This document shows positions 52,666 through 60,048 of a stretch of DNA of 64,000 nt, in pieces (the stretch's first letter is position 1; each line of letters starts with the position of its first letter). The stretch is from contig NZ_CP146077.1 in the NCBI RefSeq assembly GCF_037023725.1, positions 2,765,001 to 2,829,000 on the forward strand. Reading direction: 5' to 3'. The stretch comes from Pseudomonas bubulae (GTDB lineage Bacteria; Pseudomonadota; Gammaproteobacteria; Pseudomonadales; Pseudomonadaceae). The notes under the pieces are model-generated. The model was not told the DNA's origin. It ran no database searches and saw only the letters and a list, made by a program, of their open reading frames with translations. The translations under genes and the position numbers were made by a program.

Positions 52666-53664
52666 TTAGATGCTCCCGATCTTGGCGCGGTTGATTTCGA
52701 TCCAGTTTTCCAGATCGGCATCGCTCATCCACTCAGTGTTGTTGTCACTGGCGTAGACGAAGCCTTCAGGTACCCGCACACCATCCTTGATGCGTTTAGG
52801 GCAGTCTGCCCAACCGTTGATGGTCGGCAGGATCTTGAAGTGTTCCGGGTATTCGTAGGTGTAGTAGGCGTCTTCAGCGCTGATCATCTGCTCGTGCAGT
52901 TTTTCGCCCGGGCGAATACCGATAACTTTTTGCTCTGCTTCAGGGGCTACTACGCGGGCCAGATCCGTGACTTTCATCGACGGGATCTTTTTAACGTAGA
53001 TCTCACCGCCTTCCATATCTTCAAAGGCGTGCCAAACCAGTTTCACTGCATCTTCCAGCGAGATCATGAAACGGGTCATGCGCTCATCAGTAATCGGCAG
53101 CACGCCTTTGTCCTTGATGGACATAAAGAATGGGATGACCGAACCGCGCGAGCCCATTACGTTGCCGTAACGCACTACGGAGAAGGTTGAGTCATGGCTG
53201 CCGGAGTAGGAGTTGCCAGCCACGAACATTTTGTCGGAGGCCAGTTTGGTGGCGCCGTACAGGTTGATCGGGCTGCTGGCTTTGTCAGTGGACAAGGCAA
53301 CGGTGCGATGAACGCGCTTGTCGATACAGGCATCGATAAGGTTCATGGCGCCATTGATATTGGTTTTTACGCATTCGAACGGGTTGTACTCGGCAGTCGG
53401 TACAATTTTGGTCGCTGCGGCATGCACCACATAATCCACGCCGTCCAGAGCACGGTACAGACGCTCCTTGTCACGCACATCACCGATGAAGAAGCGTACA
53501 CGGGAGTCGCCTTCAAACTTCTTGGCCATATCCCACTGTTTCATCTCGTCACGGGAGAAGATGATGATTTTTTTCGGGTTGTACTTGGCCAGGGTCATCG
53601 GTACGAAGGTATTACCGAAAGAGCCGGTGCCGCCAGTGACAAGAATCGTTTTGTTGGTAAGCAT
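52666..53664 (-). CDS. pseB: UDP-GlcNAc 4,6-dehydratase (inverting)
   Basis: A 332-residue SDR enzyme and first step of pseudaminate synthesis (5-inverting dehydratase). GGTGSFGN near residue 11, the IIFSRDEMKQWDMAKKF segment (about 34-50) with the PseB/FlaA1 pattern, and ALSTDKASSPINLYGATKLASD (about 122-143, quoted in part) with the TDK and YGATK catalytic segments are plain. ATG at 53664 has AAGGAA upstream. The gene is the first of six overlapping or near-overlapping pse genes. Confidence 0.94.
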   Translation of the reverse strand: MLTNKTILVTGGTGSFGNTFVPMTLAKYNPKKIIIFSRDEMKQWDMAKKFEGDSRVRFFIGDVRDKERLYRALDGVDYVVHAAATKIVPTAEYNPFECVKTNINGAMNLIDACIDKRVHRTVALSTDKASSPINLYGATKLASDKMFVAGNSYSGSHDSTFSVVRYGNVMGSRGSVIPFFMSIKDKGVLPITDERMTRFMISLEDAVKLVWHAFEDMEGGEIYVKKIPSMKVTDLARVVAPEAEQKVIGIRPGEKLHEQMISAEDAYYTYEYPEHFKILPTINGWADCPKRIKDGVRVPEGFVYASDNNTEWMSDADLENWIEINRAKIGSI

Positions 53665-53708
53665 TCAACAGGTTCCTTTGTGAAATTCTTTAAGGGATGG
53701 ATAAGGTA

Positions 53709-54953
53709 TTACCGGTACTGCGCCGGGGTTAAGCGGACAAACGCCAGGCATTTCCACAGCAAGATAAACAGGAAGGCTATGCACAGGCCTGCAGGTACTG
53801 CTTGCAAGGGCCAGTAACGCGACAGTAGCCAGGTGACTGGAATAAACATCAGCAAGCTCGTGATATGGCTATGAATTATGGGGCGGTCAAGGCCTTGAGC
53901 ATATAAGGCGTAATGCGGGATCATACCGAGCGAGTAAAGCAGTGTTATTGATAGTGTCCACGGGAACAGATTTTTATGGTCCAGGTAGATAGGCTTGTTC
54001 AGCCAGACCAAGAGCGGATCTATTATAAGCAGTGCAACGATCGCGAATACACCAGAAAAAAGCAGGGTTTGCAAAAGTAAGGCGCGCAACTTTTGTTTGA
54101 ATGCGGCGGCATCTTTATTGTGGTGCGCGCTGATAAGACCTGGATAGATGAATGCAAATACACCGGCATCGAGGAACGATACGAGTGCGCTGCTGATGCC
54201 CATGAACAATACATAGGCCCCCAGCGTCTCCAAACTTGCAAGGTCCGCAAACCAGTAGCGATCAACTGTAAATAATCCGCGCAGGGTCAAGGTTGCAACC
54301 AGTAAAGGGACGGCAATTTTTAGCCCTTTGCCTATCCATTGCCAGTCAATGCTTTTTTCCCATCCTGATATATTCAATTGCTTCAGGCGATAAGCCCCCA
54401 GCACCAAGGCTGAGAAACTACCTAGCGTCCATGCACCGAGCACCATGTTCAAATCGCGAGTGTCTGAACGCAAGAGCATTATGGCAGTGACGATGACGGC
54501 CCAAATGCCGGAGCGAAGAAACAGCATGACACTGGCAAGCAGTTGTTCGGAAATAGTGATTAGCAGTCGACTTATTTCTTGTGTCAAATGTTCCAGCACC
54601 AATAGCACGAAAAACCAGCCTGCAATATTCCAGGGCAAAAGCCCTTTAACGAAAATCAAGCTAAGCAATGGCAAAAAAATGGCATACAAAATAACTGACA
54701 GTGCCCCTTGATCCTTGAGCAGGCCACCCCATTCATCACGCTCGCGCTTCAAAATCTCCCGAGTTGTGAAGGTGTAAAAATCGAGACCAAGTAAATAAAG
54801 CGCGTAGCTGACAGTGACGACAAGCAAGCCATAAAGACCCAATTCTTTCGGCTCAAGAAACTTGGCGAGAAAGAAAATCAACAAAAACTTGCTGGCGAGA
54901 GTTATGCCGCGCAGTGCGATATTGATAAAACGTATGAGGCTTTGCTTCGGCAT
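53709..54953 (-). CDS. Wzx-type oligosaccharide flippase
   Basis: A 414-residue membrane protein with about twelve hydrophobic segments of the MOP/PST superfamily; starts ASKFLLIFFLAKFLEPKELGLYGLLVVTVSYALYL in parts, the usual first two helices of a flippase, and the central LVATLTLRGLFTVDRYWFADLA. It would flip lipid-linked repeat units to the periplasm. Transcribed with pseB downstream (44 bases). Substrate specificity is not readable. Confidence 0.82.
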   Translation of the reverse strand: MPKQSLIRFINIALRGITLASKFLLIFFLAKFLEPKELGLYGLLVVTVSYALYLLGLDFYTFTTREILKRERDEWGGLLKDQGALSVILYAIFLPLLSLIFVKGLLPWNIAGWFFVLLVLEHLTQEISRLLITISEQLLASVMLFLRSGIWAVIVTAIMLLRSDTRDLNMVLGAWTLGSFSALVLGAYRLKQLNISGWEKSIDWQWIGKGLKIAVPLLVATLTLRGLFTVDRYWFADLASLETLGAYVLFMGISSALVSFLDAGVFAFIYPGLISAHHNKDAAAFKQKLRALLLQTLLFSGVFAIVALLIIDPLLVWLNKPIYLDHKNLFPWTLSITLLYSLGMIPHYALYAQGLDRPIIHSHITSLLMFIPVTWLLSRYWPLQAVPAGLCIAFLFILLWKCLAFVRLTPAQYR

Positions 54954-55140
54954 GAGTCGTGATGCCTTTTAATAAACGTTTGAAATATTGGGTTTGCCAA
55001 TTGGGTAGTGTCACTGTGCCATATGTCGCTGCTCGGCATTTACAGTCGTTCAGGCACGCTACCGCCACAAGATTAATCGCCAGTCCTTGAGGGCGGTATA
55101 TTTGATTGGAATGTATTGTTACTTGGGGCTTGAGGCATTA

Positions 55141-55172
55141 AAAGAGCGCCCTGAAAAAGCGGGGCGCTCGGG
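55141..55172 (-). terminator. Rho-independent terminator after wzc
   Basis: GAGCGCCC (55144-55151) and GGGCGCTC (55162-55169) form an eight-base stem; on the minus strand it is followed by TTTTAATG. It lies 24 bases after the wzc stop and would separate wzb-wzc from the flippase/pse operon, or attenuate read-through. Confidence 0.75.
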
Positions 55173-55192
55173 GTTATTTGAAGCTGCTGTAA

Positions 55193-57421
55193 TTAAACGC
55201 TGTCGGATTTGTATTCGTAGTTGTAATAGCCGTATGCACCATAGCCATATTTGGCTGATGCCCGTTTTTCAACGCCGTTGAAGATGGCGCCTTTAAGATC
55301 AATGCCATTTTGGGCAAAGCGACGCATGGTCAGCTCTACTTCACGGGCCGGGTTTAGCTCAAAGCGGGTCACAATCAAGTTGGTACCGGACTGGCGGCCG
55401 ACAATGGCGGCATCAGTCACCGCGAGGAATGGCGGTGTATCGAGAATGACCTGGTCGTAGTCGGCACTAACTTGCTCAAGGAACTCGGTAAAGTTCTTAT
55501 GCATCAGCAACTCGGACGGATTTGGCGGAATTTGACCTCGGCCAATGACATCAAGGTTTTCAACTTCTGTTTTATGAATGGCGGTGTTCAGATCGCAGCG
55601 TTTTGCCAATAAATCGGACAAGCCATTTTCAACCGGGATGCCAAACATTTTATGGATATAGCCTTTACGCATATCCACGTCTACCAGCAGTACACGCTGG
55701 CCGGATTGTGCAATCACTGCGGCCAGGTTGGCAGAGACAAAGGATTTACCAACCTTGGGGCTTGGGCCGGAAATCATCAGGCGGTTATTATCCGCTTCCA
55801 GCATGGCGAAGTGCAGGCTGGTACGCAGGCTGCGCAACCCTTCAATCGCCAGATCTGTTGGATGGCTACTTGCTAGTAGCGGGGTAACACGTGTACCACG
55901 GCCACCTGGGCTCTTTTCATCTTCAACTTTTTGCAGAGAACTGAAGGGGATCGAGGCGTAGACCGGTAGACCGAGTTTTTCGATATCGTCCGGGTTTTGT
56001 ACGCCGCGGTTCAATGCCTTGCGGAACAACACATAGCCGATGGCCAGAAAGGCGCCGAGCAAAGTGGCGATCAATACGATCAGGGCCTTTTTAGGCTTGA
56101 CCGGGAAGCGAAGGTCTACGTCTGCAGTATCGATCAGGCGAACGTTGCCCACTGCGCCGGCGCGCATTACATCCAGCTCCTGGGACTTGTTAAGTAACTG
56201 GGTATAGATCTCGGTGCTGACTTTCAGGTCGCGGGTCAGGCTGAGCAATTCCTGTTGGGTGCTGGGCAGGCCTTCAACTTGTTTGGCCAGACGGTTTTGT
56301 TTGGCGGTCAGCTCAGCCAGTTGACCCATCAGCGCGCGGTAGGCCGGATGCTGAGGCGTAAACTTGCGATCCATCTCGGCTTGTTGCAGTTTCAGGGTCG
56401 AGATGCTTGTGTCCAGTGCCACGATTTGATCGAGGATGGCTTTGGCTTCCAGGCTGATATCAATCGATTTGCTGCGAATCTGGAAGGCATTCAGTGCGTT
56501 TTCGGCTTTTTCCAGATCCTTGCGAACCTGTGGCAGCTGGTCTTTCAGAAAGCCCAGGCTTTGCGCGGCTTCGGCCGAAGTGCGCTCAATATTCTGCTGT
56601 ACATAAAGGCGGGCGATTTCATTGAGGGTCTGAATGGCGACTTCAGGATTGGTATCTTCCAGCGCCATGCCGATCATGCCGGACTCTTTGCCGCGCTCGG
56701 AGATATCCAGCGCTTTCTGATAAGCCATGATGGTAGTCAGGCGGGGCTGACGGACCACGCTGAATGTTGTTCCTGGGTTGGTTTGCAGTGTTTCTACCAA
56801 CAGCCTGACGCCATTTTCATTAATGGCCGTACCCACTTGGCCTTTGGCTAGTACGTTGTCGTCTTCATTCAGCAGGGTAAAGCTGCCTGCGTCACCACTG
56901 ATCAGTGTCAGTTCCTCGCCCAGCAATTCCTTGGGCAATTCCAGCTCGGCAATCTTCAGTTTTTCACCACCCCATGCATAGCTGCTCATACCGAACAATG
57001 GGCTGGCCACAGAATTTTCTGCATCCGGCTTGAAGCGTCGTGCCATAAACTCGCCGATCAGCGGAAAGTAATTGGGTTCAACTTCAATGTCCAGCTTCAG
57101 ATTATCTACGGCAGCACCGATATTTCTGCGGGACTTGATCAGCTCGATTTCTGTAGCCGATGGCGACTCTTTACCCAGCATGCTGCTGATATCGGAGAAG
57201 CCCAGAGGGTCATTCTTCTTGGCCTCCACCTGAATCAACGCATTAGCCTGGTACACCGGTGTAGCCAGTAGGGCATAAGCAACCCCAGCAGCCATAAACA
57301 CGCCCGTGACGCCGGCAATCAGCCATTTATGGTCGATCAGCGTACCCAACAACCCCATCAGGTCGATTTCGTCGTTGTCGTCATCTTGTTCATGGGGCTT
57401 TGTCACGGGTGTTTGCTGCAT
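55193..57421 (-). CDS. wzc: Wzc-type polysaccharide co-polymerase and BY-kinase
   Basis: A 742-residue inner-membrane protein. The N-terminal Wzz domain (about residues 20-130) begins after a cytosolic DDDNDEIDLMGLL segment and contains a first helix (KWLIAGVTGVFMAAGVAYALLA). A long periplasmic coiled region (about 250-420) precedes a second helix near residue 455 (ALIVLIATLLGAFLAIGYVLF). The cytosolic tyrosine kinase domain has Walker A ISGPSPKVGKSFVSANLAAV (about 558), Walker A' LLVDVDMRKGYIHKMFG and Walker B VILDTPPFLAVTD. The C-terminus is a tyrosine cluster, KYGYGAYGYYNYEYKSDSV. ATG at 57421 is used. It controls chain length and export, with Wzb as partner. Confidence 0.92.
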   Translation of the reverse strand: MQQTPVTKPHEQDDDNDEIDLMGLLGTLIDHKWLIAGVTGVFMAAGVAYALLATPVYQANALIQVEAKKNDPLGFSDISSMLGKESPSATEIELIKSRRNIGAAVDNLKLDIEVEPNYFPLIGEFMARRFKPDAENSVASPLFGMSSYAWGGEKLKIAELELPKELLGEELTLISGDAGSFTLLNEDDNVLAKGQVGTAINENGVRLLVETLQTNPGTTFSVVRQPRLTTIMAYQKALDISERGKESGMIGMALEDTNPEVAIQTLNEIARLYVQQNIERTSAEAAQSLGFLKDQLPQVRKDLEKAENALNAFQIRSKSIDISLEAKAILDQIVALDTSISTLKLQQAEMDRKFTPQHPAYRALMGQLAELTAKQNRLAKQVEGLPSTQQELLSLTRDLKVSTEIYTQLLNKSQELDVMRAGAVGNVRLIDTADVDLRFPVKPKKALIVLIATLLGAFLAIGYVLFRKALNRGVQNPDDIEKLGLPVYASIPFSSLQKVEDEKSPGGRGTRVTPLLASSHPTDLAIEGLRSLRTSLHFAMLEADNNRLMISGPSPKVGKSFVSANLAAVIAQSGQRVLLVDVDMRKGYIHKMFGIPVENGLSDLLAKRCDLNTAIHKTEVENLDVIGRGQIPPNPSELLMHKNFTEFLEQVSADYDQVILDTPPFLAVTDAAIVGRQSGTNLIVTRFELNPAREVELTMRRFAQNGIDLKGAIFNGVEKRASAKYGYGAYGYYNYEYKSDSV

Positions 57422-57461
57422 AAGTCGGTTTCTTATCTTCACAGGTAATTCGAGGAATGAC

Positions 57462-57902
57462 TCAGCGTTTGATCCGCTGGGCCCATGCATTTACGGCGGC
57501 GTCAATCAGTGCGTACGCATGCACAAAAGCAGGCTTGCCCTGGCGGTACGGGTCGTTGATTTCGCGGTTGTCTTGCCATTTGCCCAGCAGAAAAACTTTG
57601 CCCCGAGCCTCTGGAGCGAGGCTTAGGACACCATTAATATGATGTTGTTCCATGACCAAAATAAGATCGGCTTCATTTATTTTGGCGGCGGTCAGCTGGG
57701 TGGAGATATGTTCAGGCACAGCGTGGCCATGTTCTTCAAGAACGGCCGCCGCTGTGGCTTCGATGGGCTTGCTTTTTACGGCGCTCAGGCCTGCGGAGCT
57801 CACGACGATGTCGGTAGGCGCAAGGGCGACCCGCAAGAGATGCTCGGCGGTAGGGCTGCGGCAAATATTGCCAATGCAGACAATCAAGATTCGTTTAAAC
57901 AA
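57462..57902 (-). CDS. wzb: Low-molecular-weight protein tyrosine phosphatase (Wzb)
   Basis: A 146-residue phosphatase with the signature CIGNICRSPTAEHLLR (Cys in CxxxxxR near residue 8) and the C-terminal DPYRQG loop with catalytic Asp (near residue 115). It would dephosphorylate the tyrosine tail of Wzc. I place the start at TTG 57902 because AAAGGAAG lies six bases upstream; an ATG eight codons earlier (57926) has no ribosome-binding site. The gene precedes wzc by 41 bases and heads the exopolysaccharide region. Confidence 0.9.
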   Translation of the reverse strand: MFKRILIVCIGNICRSPTAEHLLRVALAPTDIVVSSAGLSAVKSKPIEATAAAVLEEHGHAVPEHISTQLTAAKINEADLILVMEQHHINGVLSLAPEARGKVFLLGKWQDNREINDPYRQGKPAFVHAYALIDAAVNAWAQRIKR

Positions 57903-57926
57903 GGCAGCTTCCTTTGTGCCATACAT

Positions 57927-58911
57927 GCTCAGCCGGCGAGAGCACTTAACGAATCGTCACGACCAATACTCCCTGTCCAGGGAGTGGCTGTGCCTATCAA
58001 TAAAGGCTGCCGGCATCAGTATGATGTGGCGATGGCCTGGGCAGGAGCACAGTTGCTCCGGCTTTATTACAGATAAAGGGTCGGTACGAAATTGAACGGG
58101 CAAAATATTAACTGCGAACCGATTGCAATATCAACCTTTAAATCTGCAGGCGATTTTGTTTGAGCTATATAGCTGTATTTCAATATCTATTGTTCGACAA
58201 TAAATAACATTTCGGCCATTTTCGACCAAAAATAACTCCGCTCAATGGCAGGTCTCTTGAGCCGGGCCCTTTGCTGGCGGGCGCTGCCCCGGACTTGGGT
58301 GCGGCCCTTGCCGGGGCCGTGTACAGACGGGTGGTGTGCGCAGGCCGGTGTTTATGGGCCCGAAATCGGGTGTTTTTACCGCAGGTTTGTGCCACGCCCT
58401 AGCCCTGCCAGGGCTCGGTCGGGTGGGATAGTGGCACTATGATATGTCTGTGTAAATAGTGTTTTAGAACTTGTTTCGGGGCAGGGCAGGCATGGCTTAT
58501 AACCCTGGAATAATAGTTCTGACTATAAAGCTATATAATTTAAATGATGGCTTAGTTGCTGCGTTAAGTTAGTGCATGTTTCAAAGTTGTGCCCGGGATT
58601 GTGTCAGTACAGTGACTTGAATATGGCTTATGGTCGCGATAGGGGCGGCGCAGGGGTGAATATTCACAGTTTGCTGCTTGGGAGGTGGGTTGTCGTTGTT
58701 GGGTGGTACGGGGCCAGGTGGGGTTTTTTGACCTTTGTTTTCAGGCGTTTCGTACGACGTTTCGCTTTCATTGCCGTGAAACATCCTAGAAAATCCCCCT
58801 GGCTTGCGCCTGTCCAGTTCGGGGCATAGTCTCGGCCCATCGCTGCCTTTCAGCGGTCGGGTTTAGTCGCTCGGCTGGTAAACTTGACGCAAAATGCCAT
58901 TGTTATGGTGG
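57927..58911. other. Gene-free 1-kb region upstream of the exopolysaccharide operon
   Basis: No convincing gene. The AT-rich part near 58080-58250 carries the 12-base palindrome AGCTATATAGCT (58163-58174) and the hairpin TATTG-TTCGA-CAATA (58188-58202), possible operator sites for wzb-wzc. The GC-rich middle (58240-58440) has no long frame with family resemblance. The long leader is consistent with a heavily regulated promoter on the minus strand. Confidence 0.5.
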
Positions 58912-58976
58912 CCGTGCGTAGGGCACCTTCGTGTGCGCCGGTTTCCAAGTTTTCCGGTCGACTAACCTGCGTACGG
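58912..58976 (+). ncRNA. Structured leader or small RNA upstream of the DUF3077 gene
   Basis: CCGTGCGTAGG (58912-58922) can pair with CCTGCGTACGG (58966-58976) over 11 bases with two G-U pairs. Inside are two small stems, GCAC/GTGC (58923-58926 with 58933-58936) and CCGG/CCGG (58938-58941 with 58954-58957). The combination of GGCACCTTCGTGTGC and the later GGTTTCC-AAGTTTTCCGG resembles the C4 antisense RNA family seen upstream of DUF3077 genes in Pseudomonas; that family name is from memory. It lies 58 bases before the ATG. Confidence 0.5.
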
Positions 58977-59034
58977 CTGCCTTCCCATTCGTTTAGTCGC
59001 GATCAAGGGCAGCTCCATAAATTTGGAGAACCCC

Positions 59035-59382
59035 ATGAAAAAGATCACCCCCGATCCACCCGTGTTAGCCCTCGCTGCTGCTGAGGCTAACGACCCGTTG
59101 CTGGACCGTGCCGCCGCTGAGCGCGCGCTCAATTACTACCTGCAAAACCATAAGCCTCTTCGCCCCTTGGGCACGGCCTTGTTTGCCATCCCGCACAGTG
59201 TCAATTCAGAAGCGGCCCTGGCCCAGGCGTCAGACTTGTTGCGTTGTGCGGGTGCCTGCGCGAATGAGGCGGGGAATGGCTTGAGCGGGCCCGCGCGCGA
59301 TCTGGTGTTGTCGGTCATGCACTTGGTGGAGCTGGCCAAGGGGTATGTCGACAAGTCGCTGGATACGCTGGCAACGCACTGA
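59035..59382 (+). CDS. DUF3077 family protein
   Basis: A 115-residue small acidic/helical protein of the Pseudomonas-specific DUF3077 type. Family features are the MKKITPDPPVL start, FAIPHSVNSEAALAQASDLLRCA (about residues 47-70) and a C-terminal helix (LVLSVMHLVELAKGYVDKSLD). ATG at 59035 has GGAG eight bases upstream. Function unknown. The structured leader upstream is a common companion of this family, so post-transcriptional control is likely. Confidence 0.8.
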   Translation: MKKITPDPPVLALAAAEANDPLLDRAAAERALNYYLQNHKPLRPLGTALFAIPHSVNSEAALAQASDLLRCAGACANEAGNGLSGPARDLVLSVMHLVELAKGYVDKSLDTLATH

Positions 59383-59499
59383 AGCAGCACGCGCCTGATT
59401 GGCGACAGGCGCGTTATTCAGGCTTGTTGGGGTCGTAATACTACTGATCCACTGCGTACATATCCGGCATTTGTGTCTAACTGGAATATTGGTTTCGCT

Positions 59500-59760
59500 C
59501 TTACAGCGAGTCCCTTTTGGAAGGACCCAAAATGAACCAAAAGGTCCTCGCCCCATCGTACGGCCTTCGCTGCGCTCAGGTTCCCTCGCTCCGGTCCTGC
59601 TCCGTGGGCACGCCGTCACGGGCCATCCATGGCCCATCACGGCTCTCCCGGCATCCATGCCGGTCGACCCACTCCACAGAACCTCCTCTCGGCCTCCCGG
59701 GAGGGCAGGCAGATCAAAAGCACTGCGCCCCGAGGCGGCCGACCGGCCGGCCTGTTCAGT
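59500..59760. repeat. Pseudomonas-type dispersed intergenic repeat
   Basis: The segment contains TTTTGGAAGGACCCAAAATG, the partly palindromic GGGCCATCCATGGCCC and CGGCCTCCCGGGAGGGCAGG, features I recall from a dispersed Pseudomonas intergenic element. Only one copy is in this window, so repetition cannot be shown here. Confidence 0.5.
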
Positions 59761-59782
59761 TCGCGTGTACTGCTCTATTGCT

Positions 59783-59942
59783 GTAGTCGCTGACGAGGAA
59801 CGAAGGCTGCGTTCGGCGTGATGCGGCACTCCGACGAAGTCGTCGCAAAATCAGGCAATGTGTTGTGTCTGTTAAATCAGGTTCGCAGGGTTTACGGCTG
59901 CTGCGCAGTCGATCGCAGCCTCGTTCCTTCGGCAGTTGCTCC
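59783..59942. repeat. Long inverted repeat (GCAGCTGCCGAAGGAGCGAGG type), second copy
   Basis: GTAGTCGCTGACGAGGAACG at 59783 continues through AAGGCTGCGTTCG and is mirrored by CGATCGCAGCCTCGTTCCTT starting at 59910. Related to the element at 9346-9492. It fills the gap before the OsmC-YcaO gene. Confidence 0.75.
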
Positions 59943-60048
59943 AGGAGCGGGGGCGCTTGGCCGCGGGTTATGCGCAAAAGCACAACACTTCACGCGTAAA
60001 AGCCGGATAATGGCCGCCATTATTTGTTAGCAACTCTGGTAATCCCGC

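Noticed and set aside
51565..53190. 541-codon open frame opposite pseC and pseB
   Set aside because: Shadow frame of two strongly supported pse genes.
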